From JALCRY01 sp050946575 (GTDB lineage: Bacteria; Bacillota; Clostridia; Peptostreptococcales; Anaerovoracaceae), in the NCBI GenBank assembly GCA_050946575.1, contig JBMNVB010000010.1:1-63343 (forward strand): a stretch of 63,343 nt of DNA, in the 5' to 3' direction. Position 1 is the stretch's first letter, and each line of letters opens with the position of its first letter. The notes beneath the pieces are model-generated. The model was not told the origin of the DNA. It saw only the letters and a program-made list of their open reading frames with translations, and ran no database searches. The translations under genes were made by a program, and so were the position numbers. Below are positions 26,332 through 34,932 of this stretch, one piece after another.

Positions 26332-26889
26332 CTATACTTCCATGATATCCTTCGTTTTGTCGGCGACGATCGCGTCGATGTCCTTCATGGCCTGTTCCAC
26401 AGCCTTCGTGACGTCCGCATCGGAGTCCTTGACGTCATCCTCCGTATATTCGCCGTTCTTTTCCATCTTCTTTATCTCTTCGTTCGCCGTCCTTCTGAGG
26501 TTCCTGACAGCTACTTTCGCTTCCTCGCCGATCTTCTTCACTTCTTTCGCGAGTTCTTTTCTTCTCTCTTCAGTGAGCTGCGGCACCGTGAGTCTCACTA
26601 CCTTGCCGTCGTTCACGGGGTTTATCCCGATATTCGCCGCGGCGATCGCGTGCTCCACGTTCCCCACTGACTTCGGATCGAACGGTGTCACAGTGAGAGT
26701 CCTCGGATCCGTGACCGCAACATTAGCGAGCTGCTTGAGCGGCGTCGGCGTTCCGTAATAATCTACTGTAACTTTGTCAAGAAGCGCCGCGTTCGCACGT
26801 CCGGCGCGCACACTGTTAAGGTTCGACTTGAGATTGTTTTTGGTCTTTTCGATTTTTTCAGTCAGGTTGTCCATTATAACGTCACTCAT
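26332..26889 (-). CDS. frr: Ribosome recycling factor
   Basis: RRF splits post-termination ribosomes with EF-G. The 185-residue product has SVRAGRANAALLDKVTVDYYGTPTPL and the domain II/III helices with LTEERRKELAKEVKK and VAVRNLRRTANEEIK. It follows pyrH by 18 bp. Confidence 0.97.
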   Translation of the reverse strand: MSDVIMDNLTEKIEKTKNNLKSNLNSVRAGRANAALLDKVTVDYYGTPTPLKQLANVAVTDPRTLTVTPFDPKSVGNVEHAIAAANIGINPVNDGKVVRLTVPQLTEERRKELAKEVKKIGEEAKVAVRNLRRTANEEIKKMEKNGEYTEDDVKDSDADVTKAVEQAMKDIDAIVADKTKDIMEV

Positions 26890-26907
26890 TTTCTACCTCC
26901 TCAGACT

Positions 26908-27615
26908 TTATGATGTTATGATAGTGCCTATCTTCTCTCCGCACACAGCTTTCATTACATTACCTTCCTCAGCAATGGCGAACACATGTATATCGATATC
27001 GTTGTCGCGGCAGAGCGACGCCGCAGTGCTGTCCATGACTTTCAGATCCTTCTCCAGCACTTCCCAGTGCGTGAGTCTGTCGTATTTCTTCGCCGTCGGA
27101 TCCTTTTCGGGATCCGCCGAATATACCGCGTCGATCTTCTTCGCCAGAAGTATCACGTCCGCGTCTATCTCTGCGGCACGGAGCGCCGCCGTCGTATCTG
27201 TCGAGAAGAACGGGTTTCCCGTTCCCGCTCCGAATATCACTACTTTATGTTCGTTGAGCTGATGTACGGCTCTTCTTCTGATATACGGTTCGGCCACCTC
27301 TCTCATCTCTATGGCCGTCTGCACTCTCGTCGGCACGTCTATCGCTTCGAGCGCGTCCTGCAGCGCCATTGCGTTCATGACCGTCGCGAGCATCCCGATA
27401 TAGTCCGCGGTCGCTCTGTCCATATGTACATTCGTGCGTCCGCGCCAGAAATTCCCTCCGCCGACCACGATCGCGACCTGCACGCCAAGATCATTTACCT
27501 CTTTCACCTGGCGGGCGACTTTCCCGACCATATCCCCGCTGATACCGAAACCGGCGCTGCCTGCAAGAGCCTCACCGCTTACTTTCAAAATCACTCGTTT
27601 GTATATGGGTTCCAT
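26908..27615 (-). CDS. pyrH: Uridylate kinase
   Basis: PyrH phosphorylates UMP to UDP. The 235-residue amino-acid-kinase-fold protein begins RVILKVSGEALAGSAGFGI, and has VVGGGNFWRG, the DYIGMLATVMNAMALQDAL region and a C-terminal core. It is the first gene of the leftward pyrH-frr-uppS-cdsA-dxr-rseP-ispG-polC operon. rpsB and tsf, which often precede it, are not next to it here. Confidence 0.97.
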   Translation of the reverse strand: MEPIYKRVILKVSGEALAGSAGFGISGDMVGKVARQVKEVNDLGVQVAIVVGGGNFWRGRTNVHMDRATADYIGMLATVMNAMALQDALEAIDVPTRVQTAIEMREVAEPYIRRRAVHQLNEHKVVIFGAGTGNPFFSTDTTAALRAAEIDADVILLAKKIDAVYSADPEKDPTAKKYDRLTHWEVLEKDLKVMDSTAASLCRDNDIDIHVFAIAEEGNVMKAVCGEKIGTIITS

Positions 27616-27700
27616 AGAAAAAGATCTCCCTGAGATATTCCGCCGGATGCGGGAAACTGCCCCGTCAAACGGCAGATTTCAATAATTTTTTGCTCGTATC

Positions 27701-27709
27701 ATTATACCA
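27701..27709 (-). promoter_or_regulatory. Extended -10 promoter of pyrH operon
   Basis: On the minus strand TGGTATAAT fits an extended -10 element (TGnTATAAT) 86 nt upstream of the pyrH ATG. No convincing -35 box is visible, as is usual for extended -10 promoters. Confidence 0.6.
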
Positions 27710-27737
27710 CATTGATATGCCCCTTTCATCACTTTTC

Positions 27738-27766
27738 TTGTATTACGGGCTCAAAGTTGTTAATAT
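27738..27766 (+). promoter_or_regulatory. Promoter of the zinc-ribbon protein gene
   Basis: TTGTAT (27738-27743), 17-nt spacer, TAATAT (27761-27766), 32 nt before the ATG. Confidence 0.65.
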
Positions 27767-27797
27767 ATATAATCATAAAAGAAAGGAGCTTTTGAAT

Positions 27798-28784
27798 ATG
27801 GCATTGATAAAATGTCCGCACTGCGGCCACGCTATAGCGGATATATCATACAAGTGCCCGAACTGCGGAGCTCCGCTGAAGAAGCTCGGCGAAAGCACCG
27901 CACTCGGAGACTGGAAAACGGATAACGACGGTCTGAGCGGCGGCAGAGCCGCGGGCGGAAGACGCGAGAAACTCATGACGGACGAAACACTCGTCGGAGA
28001 CCGCGCGAAAGAGTATTCGAAGGATCAGCTCGAGGAGATGCGCAAGGACGCCGACATAAGAGCGAGAGCCGAGGCGGCGAAATCCGACGGATACGCGGAA
28101 GGATACGGCGCGGCCGCGGGATATGAGTTCGGACACGACACGGAAAAGGACACCCGAAGATACGGTTTCGATGAAGACGGAAATCCGTATTATGACAACA
28201 CCTATTACAAGGCGGCATACGGAAAGGCAGCCGAGTCCGCCGAAGAAGAGGATGAAACGAAATCCTCGAAGAGGAAGAAAAAGAAGCTCGCCAGAAAAAA
28301 GGCGAAGGCGGCGAAGGCGGCGGCAAAGCCGAAGAAAAAGAAGAGCAGGAAAAAGAAGATCATCGCCATCGTTGTTGCCCTCCTGCTTCTCTGCGGAGCG
28401 GCGTTCGCGTATTACCAGATGGTATGGAAGCCTGCTCAGGACAGCTCGTCGACCACGACGAACCAGGACAGCAGTTCGGATTCCTCATCCGACAGCAGCA
28501 GCAGCGACAGCAGCAGCAGCGGCAATAACAGCGACAGCATGAATCCCGGCACGACCGACAACGGCGGGACCGAAAATAACGGAGCGACCGGAGGACAGGT
28601 GATCGACAACGGAAACGAGAACTCTACAGGCGGCAGTTCCGGTTCCACTAACGACACGACCACTAATAACGATACGACCACTAATGACGATACGACTACA
28701 AATAATGACACGACCACTAATGACGATACGACTACAAATAATGACACGACTACAAATAATGACACCACCACAAATAGCAACTAG
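27798..28784 (+). CDS. Zinc-ribbon, single-pass membrane protein with Ser/Asn/Thr-rich tail
   Basis: The start at 27798 has AAAGGAGCT upstream. The 328-residue protein begins with a zinc ribbon (CPHCGHAIADISYKCPNC, residues 5-22), followed by a charged linker, a Lys-rich stretch, one membrane segment (about 190-212, IAIVVALLLLCGAAFAYYQMVW) and an extracytoplasmic tail of Ser, Asp, Asn and Gly that ends in TTTNND-type repeats. The topology, zinc ribbon inside and disordered tail outside, is shared by many uncharacterised clostridial membrane proteins. No enzymatic domain is visible. A GCATTGAT octamer overlaps codons 2-4. Confidence 0.75.
   Translation: MALIKCPHCGHAIADISYKCPNCGAPLKKLGESTALGDWKTDNDGLSGGRAAGGRREKLMTDETLVGDRAKEYSKDQLEEMRKDADIRARAEAAKSDGYAEGYGAAAGYEFGHDTEKDTRRYGFDEDGNPYYDNTYYKAAYGKAAESAEEEDETKSSKRKKKKLARKKAKAAKAAAKPKKKKSRKKKIIAIVVALLLLCGAAFAYYQMVWKPAQDSSSTTTNQDSSSDSSSDSSSSDSSSSGNNSDSMNPGTTDNGGTENNGATGGQVIDNGNENSTGGSSGSTNDTTTNNDTTTNDDTTTNNDTTTNDDTTTNNDTTTNNDTTTNSN
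28657..28782 (+). repeat. 18-bp tandem repeats encoding TTTNND/TTTNDD
   Basis: About seven tandem copies of an 18-bp unit encode alternating TTTNND and TTTNDD hexapeptides at the C-terminus of the zinc-ribbon membrane protein. Neighbouring units are close to identical at the DNA level, so copy number probably varies by slippage. Confidence 0.85.
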
Positions 28785-28802
28785 ATGATCCATTTTTAGA
28801 AC

Positions 28803-28852
28803 AAAAAGCAAAACCCGCGGAGCAGATAATTTGCCCCGCGGGTGATGTTTTT
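28803..28852. terminator. Bidirectional terminator
   Basis: The stem ACCCGCGG/CCGCGGGT is flanked by GATGTTTTTT on the plus side and by an A-rich stretch (T-rich on the minus strand) on the other, between convergent genes. Confidence 0.8.
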
Positions 28853-28857
28853 TATTA

Positions 28858-31074
28858 TCAGTTTTTGAAGATAATGAACTGCGGCGTCATGCCTCTCACA
28901 GTCTTGTCCAGATATTCGGATCCGGCGATCCTTCTTTCCGTCCCGTATGCGGGATCGAGGATAATGAAGCTGTTGATCGATACATTGCTGTATGTCGTGC
29001 CCGCCCTGTATCCAATGACTGTGACATAATGGTTGGTGGACGACCTCGTGCAGACGGCTATTATCGCCGGCTTCCCGCTTGCCACCTGATTCAGTACCTG
29101 CTGGTTCGCATACTTCGTGCTTGACGTATATGTCGAATACGCGCCGGCAAGTCCCCAGTACGCCATATTGCAGTTCATGCAGTAGCATTTTATGATCTTT
29201 TCACGCGCACTGCTGTATGTTACTTTGTAGTTCCTCGGGTCTGTCAGACTGAATTTGCCGTCGATGACCATCCTGCCGTAAGCCATCGCATATCCGCCGC
29301 AAGGCCCCGAATACGGCTGCTTGCCGATACTCCTGAATACGGATTTGCTGTAACTCAGTTTTTCCCCGTTCGAATTGAGCGCCGCGCGTCCTCCGGAACT
29401 TCCGCTTGACGACGAAACGACCTTGAAGCTCTTCGTAAGCACATACTTAGTAATGCCGTGCGTGTCAGTCACACGTACCCTGTACTTATACGTGCCCTTG
29501 GACAGCTTTCCGAACTTGACGGAACTGTCCAGATTCGACAGATCGTATGAATTCGTATTCGGGCTCGCGCTCTTGTAAACGCCGCTCACCCATTTTCCGG
29601 ATGATTTCTGCACACCGACTGTGATACTTGTTATTCTATATGTAGAATTCACAGTTCCCACTACCGAGAACGAATTTCCGGCTGCAAGCGAACTCGGGCT
29701 TTTTGCATTCGAAATCCTGAAACGCGAGACGGTGAATCTCCTGTTCACGAGAGTATCGGTCTCCCCTTTGGAATCCCATGCTATTACCTTGTAGTAATGC
29801 GTCCCCGTACCGACAGTGCTGAAATTCATGCTGCTCTTTACCGAGGCAATGCTGAACTGCTTCGCGCTTGTTGTCTTCGTCACATAATGCCCTCTCATGA
29901 ACTTTCCGGAGGAATCGGTGATGCCGATCCGCACCTGCTTCAGATTATATGTGGACTTTATCGTGCCGCTTATAGAATACGACGAGCCGTAATACAAAGC
30001 CGACGGCGATCTCACACTGCTCACGGATATCGTGGAGACGACACTGAACTTCTTGCTGTACACATACTTTGTGATGCCGCGCGCATCCGTCATACGTATT
30101 CTGTAGAGATACGTTCCCTTCGACAGTTTCTCGAACTTGAGACCGCTGCTGAGATTTGACAGATCGTATGTATTGGTGTTCGGACTAACGGTCTTGTAAA
30201 CGCCGCTCACCCATTTCCCGGATGTTTGCTGCACGCCGACACTGATGCTTTTTATCCTGTAGGACGATTTCACAGTCCCCTTTACCGAAAACGAATTTCC
30301 GACTTTCAGCGAGCTCGGACTTTTTGTATTCGAAAGAGTGAAACGGGAGACAGTGAATCTCCTGTTCACGAGAGTGGCGGAATTCCCCTTTGAATCCCAT
30401 GCTATGACCTTATAGTAATGCGTCCCCGTGCCGACAGTGCTGAAATTCATGCTGCTCTTTACCGAAGCAATGCTGAACTGCTTCGCACTTGTCTTCTTTG
30501 TCACATAATGCCCTTTAAGAAAATTCCCGGATGAATCTGTGACGCCGACCCGGACCTGCTTCAGATTATACGTGGATGTTACAGTGCCCTTTACTGAGAA
30601 CGAAGAACCGTAATACATATCCGACGGTGAATTCGCACCGCTCACTAATATCGACCGGACCCTGAACGCACTGTTCACGATCTTCTCCGTCTTGCCGGCC
30701 GATGTCGTCGCAGACACGACATACCTGTAGCTTCCCGGCTTAAGGGAGCCGAATTTTATCTTTGAATCAAGATTTTTCAGGCTATACGAAACAGTCTTCG
30801 GTTTTACGGACGCATATTTCCCGGATATCCACTTTCCGGAAGCGTTCGTGACACCGACTGTAAGTTTGGATATTACCTGTCGTGAACTTTTCGTCTTTAC
30901 CGTTCCCCTGATGCTGAATGATTTCCCGTACTGCATCGTAGATGACGGCACGGTCACTCCCGTGGCCGTGAAATTCGATGAAGTATAGGCGCTGCCTGTT
31001 TTTCCGGGAAAAATAAAAAAATTGGTCAAAACAAAAGCAGCCAGCAGCACCGTGATGAGCACTCTCTTTCCCAT
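28858..31074 (-). CDS. Secreted C39-like cysteine peptidase with tandem Ig-like repeats
   Basis: A 738-residue exported protein. A hydrophobic signal segment (about 5-27) is followed by five related ~100-residue beta-rich repeats: one divergent (about 35-140), then A1, B1, A2, B2 to about 548. The A-B pair has been duplicated as a unit. The C-terminal ~175 residues resemble a peptidase C39-like (papain-like) domain: Cys in GPCGGYAMAYGR near 590, His in TNHYVTVIGY near 681 and Asp in ILDPAYG near 705 form a plausible triad. No LPXTG or membrane anchor is seen at the C-terminus. The substrate is unknown; repeats of this type usually place a domain on the cell surface or bind a wall or host ligand. 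Confidence 0.82.
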   Translation of the reverse strand: MGKRVLITVLLAAFVLTNFFIFPGKTGSAYTSSNFTATGVTVPSSTMQYGKSFSIRGTVKTKSSRQVISKLTVGVTNASGKWISGKYASVKPKTVSYSLKNLDSKIKFGSLKPGSYRYVVSATTSAGKTEKIVNSAFRVRSILVSGANSPSDMYYGSSFSVKGTVTSTYNLKQVRVGVTDSSGNFLKGHYVTKKTSAKQFSIASVKSSMNFSTVGTGTHYYKVIAWDSKGNSATLVNRRFTVSRFTLSNTKSPSSLKVGNSFSVKGTVKSSYRIKSISVGVQQTSGKWVSGVYKTVSPNTNTYDLSNLSSGLKFEKLSKGTYLYRIRMTDARGITKYVYSKKFSVVSTISVSSVRSPSALYYGSSYSISGTIKSTYNLKQVRIGITDSSGKFMRGHYVTKTTSAKQFSIASVKSSMNFSTVGTGTHYYKVIAWDSKGETDTLVNRRFTVSRFRISNAKSPSSLAAGNSFSVVGTVNSTYRITSITVGVQKSSGKWVSGVYKSASPNTNSYDLSNLDSSVKFGKLSKGTYKYRVRVTDTHGITKYVLTKSFKVVSSSSGSSGGRAALNSNGEKLSYSKSVFRSIGKQPYSGPCGGYAMAYGRMVIDGKFSLTDPRNYKVTYSSAREKIIKCYCMNCNMAYWGLAGAYSTYTSSTKYANQQVLNQVASGKPAIIAVCTRSSTNHYVTVIGYRAGTTYSNVSINSFIILDPAYGTERRIAGSEYLDKTVRGMTPQFIIFKN
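29400..30650 (-). repeat. Direct duplication of a two-repeat module in the C39-like gene
   Basis: The segments around 29400-30010 and 30030-30640 are highly similar at the DNA level and encode the A2-B2 and A1-B1 repeat pairs (each starting SPSxxYYGSS and running to the next). Long identical stretches, such as those encoding SAKQFSIASVKSSMNFSTVG, point to recent unequal crossing-over or concerted evolution. Confidence 0.8.
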
Positions 31075-31109
31075 CAGCGTTCCTTTCTTCTTTTGGACCA
31101 GTTAACGTA

Positions 31110-31138
31110 ATATTATCATCTGATAATCATTTTTGCAA
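31110..31138 (-). promoter_or_regulatory. Promoter of the C39-like gene with palindrome in the spacer
   Basis: On the minus strand TTGCAA (31138-31133), a 17-nt spacer and TAATAT (31115-31110). The inverted repeat ATTATCA-TC-TGATAAT (31112-31127) covers the spacer and part of the -10 box, a typical repressor position. Related TGATAATC elements occur in the leaders of the two NSS transporter genes. Confidence 0.6.
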
Positions 31139-31211
31139 GTTAATTATGCAATTGTGACACTATTTTGAAAAAGAAATTACTTTTCGAGCGGTTTTTAATT
31201 CCTGTACAATC

Positions 31212-31237
31212 AAAAGAGGCGCCCGCGGCGCCTCTTT
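31212..31237. terminator. Terminator of first NSS transporter gene
   Basis: AAAGAGGCGC paired with GCGCCTCTTT forms a symmetric hairpin with T-rich sequence on both sides, 51 bp after the transporter stop. Confidence 0.8.
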
Positions 31238-31287
31238 CTAGATTATCAATTTGTTTTATATTACTCAATTTTTGGCAGTCGATCGTA

Positions 31288-32700
31288 TTATGAGAACCAG
31301 CCAAGTCCGAAGAATGTATCTATCTGACCGAGCAGGATGAACAGCATGCCGAGAGGCGCGATAGTTTTCGAACACCCCATGAAGAATCCGATCGCAGGGA
31401 ACCTGTTCCCTTCGAGTTCGGCTTCAGCAAGCACACCTTCTCTTCCTACGATGTATCCGATGATCAGCGTCATTACGAGTGCGCCGATAGGCATCATGAG
31501 ACCTTCTGCGAACAGGTCTAAGAAGTCGAGCCAGCAGAATCCGAGCGGCTGTACCATGCCTGTCGAACCGAGTCCGTCAAACGATACAATAATGTTCTCT
31601 ACCGCCATGATAGCGAAAGCGATCCATATAGCCTTCTTTCTGGACATAGGCTCTTTTCCGTTCTTCGCGCTCATCTCCTGGAACGATACCGTTGCTACCT
31701 CGAGCAGTGAGATCGAGGAAGAAATTCCAGCGATACATACAAGCAGATAGAACAGGAATCCGAAGACGAATCCGACAGTTCCCATATCCGAGAATACGCT
31801 CTCCATCGTCATGAACAGGAGTCCCGGGCCGCCCGCAGGTTCGAGACCGAACGCGAATACAGCCGGGAATACAGCACATGCAGCCATAACAGCGGCAAGT
31901 GTATCGAAGCATACGATGAGTATCGAGGAGTTCTGCAGGTTTGCATCCTTCTGCAGATAAGCACCGTAAGTGATCATGGCGCCCATGCCGAGCGACAGTG
32001 AGAAGAACATCTGACCGCCGGCTGACGCTAATGTGTTGATAGCCTGTCTGCCTGCCAGCATCGACCAGTCAGGCTTGAAAATGAATGCGAAGCCCGCGCC
32101 GGCCCCTGGCAATGTGGCCGATCTGATGATGATGATTATCAGGAGCACGAACAGAAGCGGCATTCCTACCGAGCAGAACTTTTCGATACCGCCCGATACG
32201 CCGCCGATGCAGATGAACGCTGTGATAAGCAGGAATATGGCTGCCCATACTACCGCCTGAGGTCCGTTTCCGACGAAGTTCATGAAGTATTCAGTCGTAT
32301 CACCGCTGTAGCCCCAGCCTGCTCCGAAAGCAGCGCCGATATTGGCTACGCAGTACTTCAGCGTGTATCCGCCGAGCGTGCAGTAGAAGCCCATCAGCAG
32401 GATAGCGGAAAGCAGTGCCAGCCATCCCATGAAGCCGAGGTGCTTGTTGTTCCTCTTGCCGATAGCTCTGTATGTTCCTACAGGGCCGCAGCCGTCTCTA
32501 CGTCCGAGAACGAGTTCTCCGAACATTACTATGAAACCAACGAATACGCAGAGAATAAGATAGCAGATCAGGAACGCGAAACCGCCGTGAGTACCCATCT
32601 TATATGGGAAACCCCAGATGTTTCCGAATCCGATCGCAGATCCGATCGCTGCCATAAGGAATCCAAAGAATGAATTAAAACCACTACTGTTTTCACTCAT
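31288..32700 (-). CDS. Sodium-dependent NSS-family transporter, copy 1
   Basis: Neurotransmitter:sodium symporter (LeuT-like) family, importing an amino acid or related amine with Na+. The 470-residue protein has about 11-12 membrane segments and the family N-terminus FGFLMAAIGSAIGFGNIWGFPYKMG, forming the unwound TM1 substrate and Na+ site. It is the near twin of the gene at 33038-34450; both proteins are 470 residues with only scattered changes. The substrate cannot be read from sequence. Confidence 0.92.
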   Translation of the reverse strand: MSENSSGFNSFFGFLMAAIGSAIGFGNIWGFPYKMGTHGGFAFLICYLILCVFVGFIVMFGELVLGRRDGCGPVGTYRAIGKRNNKHLGFMGWLALLSAILLMGFYCTLGGYTLKYCVANIGAAFGAGWGYSGDTTEYFMNFVGNGPQAVVWAAIFLLITAFICIGGVSGGIEKFCSVGMPLLFVLLIIIIIRSATLPGAGAGFAFIFKPDWSMLAGRQAINTLASAGGQMFFSLSLGMGAMITYGAYLQKDANLQNSSILIVCFDTLAAVMAACAVFPAVFAFGLEPAGGPGLLFMTMESVFSDMGTVGFVFGFLFYLLVCIAGISSSISLLEVATVSFQEMSAKNGKEPMSRKKAIWIAFAIMAVENIIVSFDGLGSTGMVQPLGFCWLDFLDLFAEGLMMPIGALVMTLIIGYIVGREGVLAEAELEGNRFPAIGFFMGCSKTIAPLGMLFILLGQIDTFFGLGWFS

Positions 32701-32862
32701 TGATTTTTCCCTCCTTTGAAAAATATGATTTGAATAAGTAATCTATATTTCCAATGGAGTGCGATCCGAGAAAGTTTGAAAAATAAAAATTCCGTTTGTT
32801 CATTGATAATCTTTTGAGTAATACCCGAACCACATCCATAAGAAATCACTCTTGGAGGTATT

Positions 32863-32890
32863 ATATCACTGATAGAATTTTTTGTAAATA
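32863..32890 (-). promoter_or_regulatory. Promoter of NSS transporter copy 1
   Basis: On the minus strand TTACAA, a 16-nt spacer and TATAAT, leaving a ~150-nt untranslated leader. The leader contains GGTATTACTC followed by GATTATCA, also found in the leader of copy 2. Confidence 0.6.
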
Positions 32891-32941
32891 ATATTTATCA
32901 TGTCATAAATATCGCTTATACATCCCGGAAATACATGAAAA

Positions 32942-32970
32942 AAAGGGCCCCGCACACGGCGGAGCCCTTT
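32942..32970. terminator. Terminator of second NSS transporter gene
   Basis: AAAGGGC-(imperfect)-GCCCTTT hairpin with internal CCGC/GCGG pairing, flanked by an A run (T run on the minus strand), 68 bp after the transporter stop. An ATCAATGC octamer (33020-33027) lies between stop and terminator. Confidence 0.75.
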
Positions 32971-33037
32971 GGGATTATCAACGATTTCGGTATTACCCGG
33001 TCAAACGCATTGTCTGGAAATCAATGCAAAACTGTTT

Positions 33038-34450
33038 TTAGCTGAACCAGCCGAGATTGAAGAACGAATCTATCTGGCCGAGCAGGATGAACAGCATCCC
33101 GAGAGGCGCAATGGATTTCGAGCATCCCATGAAGAATCCGATCGCCCCGAACTTGTTTCCTTCGAGTTCGGCTTCCGCAAGGACGCCTTCCCTTCCTACG
33201 ATGAATCCGATGATCAGCGTCATTACGAGTGCGCCGATAGGCATCATAAGTCCTTCAGCGAACAGGTCTAAGAAGTCGAGCCAGCAGAATCCGAGCGGCT
33301 GCACCATTCCCGTCGAGCCGAGTCCGTCGGCCGCGACGACGAGGTTCTCTACTGCCATGATCGCAACAGCTATCCAGAGGGCCTTTCTCCTCGCCATAGG
33401 CTCTTTTCCGCCCTTCGCGCTCATCTCCTGGAACGATACCGTAGCTACCTCGAGCAGTGAGATCGAGGAAGAGATTCCCGCGATCGTTACAAGCAGATAG
33501 AACAGGAATCCGAAGACGAATCCTACAGCTCCCATATCCGCGAATACGTTCTCCATCGTCATGAACAGGAGTCCCGGGCCGCCCGCCGGTTCAAGACCGA
33601 ACGCGAATACAGCCGGGAATACAGCCATGGCTGCCATCAGAGCTGCGATCGTATCGAATACTACGATGAGTATCGAGGAGCTCTGCAGATTGGCGTCCTT
33701 GCTGAGATACGATCCGTATGTAATCATGGCTCCCATACCGAGTGACAGTGAGAAGAACATCTGACCGCCTGCCGCCGACAGAGTCGTTATCGCCTGTCTT
33801 CCGGCGAGCATCGACCAGTCAGGCTTGAAGATGAATGCGAAGCCCGCACCTGCGCCGGGCAGTGTGGCGGATCTGATGATGATGATGAGAAGAAGCAGGA
33901 ACAGTACAGGCATTCCGATCGAGCAGAACTTTTCGATACCGCCCGATACGCCGCCGATGCAGATCAGCGCCGTCAGAAGCAGGAAAATAGCCATCCATAC
34001 TATTGCCTGTCCCTGGTTTCCGACGAAGTTCATGAAATATTCAGCCGTGTCGCCGCTGTAGCCCCAGCCTGCTCCGAACGCGGCTCCGATATTGGCCACG
34101 CAGTACTTCAGCGTGTATCCGCCGAGCGTGCAGTAGAAGCCCATCAGCAGGATAGCCGAAAGCATCGCGAGCCATCCCATGAAACCGAGGTGCTTGTTGT
34201 TCCTCTTGCCTATAGCTCTGTATGTTCCTACAGGGCCGCAGCCGTCTCTGCGTCCGAGAACGAGTTCCCCGAACATTACTATAAAACCAACAAATACGCA
34301 GAGAACGAGATAGCAGATCAGGAAAGCGAAGCCTCCGTTTGTTCCCATCTTATACGGGAATCCCCAGATGTTTCCGAACCCGACCGCAGAACCGATCGCT
34401 GCCATAAGGAATCCAAAAAATGAATTAAAACCGCTGCTGTTTTCACTCAT
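33038..34450 (-). CDS. Sodium-dependent NSS-family transporter, copy 2
   Basis: LeuT-fold Na+ symporter of 470 residues, nearly identical to the downstream copy (31288-32700). The N-terminal FGFLMAAIGSAVGFGNIWGFPYKMG differs by one residue in TM1 (Val for Ile). Most changes fall in loops and outer helices, so substrate specificity may be shared while expression differs. The gene has its own leader and terminator, so each copy is a separate transcription unit. Confidence 0.92.
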   Translation of the reverse strand: MSENSSGFNSFFGFLMAAIGSAVGFGNIWGFPYKMGTNGGFAFLICYLVLCVFVGFIVMFGELVLGRRDGCGPVGTYRAIGKRNNKHLGFMGWLAMLSAILLMGFYCTLGGYTLKYCVANIGAAFGAGWGYSGDTAEYFMNFVGNQGQAIVWMAIFLLLTALICIGGVSGGIEKFCSIGMPVLFLLLLIIIIRSATLPGAGAGFAFIFKPDWSMLAGRQAITTLSAAGGQMFFSLSLGMGAMITYGSYLSKDANLQSSSILIVVFDTIAALMAAMAVFPAVFAFGLEPAGGPGLLFMTMENVFADMGAVGFVFGFLFYLLVTIAGISSSISLLEVATVSFQEMSAKGGKEPMARRKALWIAVAIMAVENLVVAADGLGSTGMVQPLGFCWLDFLDLFAEGLMMPIGALVMTLIIGFIVGREGVLAEAELEGNKFGAIGFFMGCSKSIAPLGMLFILLGQIDSFFNLGWFS

Positions 34451-34493
34451 TTGATTTCCCCTCCTTTAATAAATATGACATGAATAAACAAAC

Positions 34494-34567
34494 CGTCCCG
34501 CAGTTAAAGAAATTATTGCTGCTGTATGATAATCACTTAGAGTAATACCTGATAATGATCGCGGGAC
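34494..34567 (-). promoter_or_regulatory. Structured leader of NSS transporter copy 2
   Basis: On the minus strand GTCCCGC (34567-34561) can pair with GCGGGAC (34500-34494), closing a ~75-nt domain that contains GGTATTACTC and GATTATCA, the two short elements also present in the leader of copy 1. It may be an RNA element or an operator region. It does not match the glycine riboswitch or any other class I recognise. Confidence 0.4.
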
Positions 34568-34748
34568 AAACAATAATTCTCGCTGTTAAAATAATAACAT
34601 TCCACCCCGCCGGACCGCTAATCAATGATATTGATACATCCATAAATAACTTTTATTTGTCTGACTATTCTCTCATCAATGCGCTGCAGCTTTGAAAAAT
34701 ATCAAAAAAAAGCCGCGTAAAAGATGCCTGTTATCAATTCCGTATATG

Positions 34749-34777
34749 TTGCGCGCGGCGGTCCGTTATGTTAATAT
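34749..34777 (+). promoter_or_regulatory. Promoter of the Mn2+ riboswitch transcript
   Basis: TTGCGC (34749-34754), 17-nt spacer, TAATAT (34772-34777), placing the start of transcription just before the riboswitch. An ATCAATGC octamer lies upstream at 34675-34682; 34570-34748 otherwise shows nothing clear. Confidence 0.6.
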
Positions 34778-34790
34778 TTTCATGTGAAAA

Positions 34791-34909
34791 ATACTCATGA
34801 GGGAGTAGTTAGCACCGAAGGTGCGGCAGTTCAACATCTTGACGCTGTGCGTCTGGACTGCCTTAATAAATGAGACTCATGTATGGTGCGTGCCGTACTG
34901 AGTCTTTTT
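34791..34909 (+). ncRNA. yybP-ykoY (manganese) riboswitch with terminator
   Basis: The sequence after ACTCAT starts with the conserved GAGGGAGTAG of the yybP-ykoY class, contains two internal hairpins, and closes with ATGAGACTC. The P1 helix (ACTCAT with ATGAGA) competes with a terminator in which AGACTCA (34873-34879) pairs with TGAGTCT (34899-34905), followed by TTTTT. This is the standard on-switch layout in which Mn2+ binding frees the downstream gene. The class is known to control Mn2+ exporters and P-type ATPases, matching the gene here. Confidence 0.88.
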
Positions 34910-34932
34910 AGATAATCGAAGGAGAAAGATTA

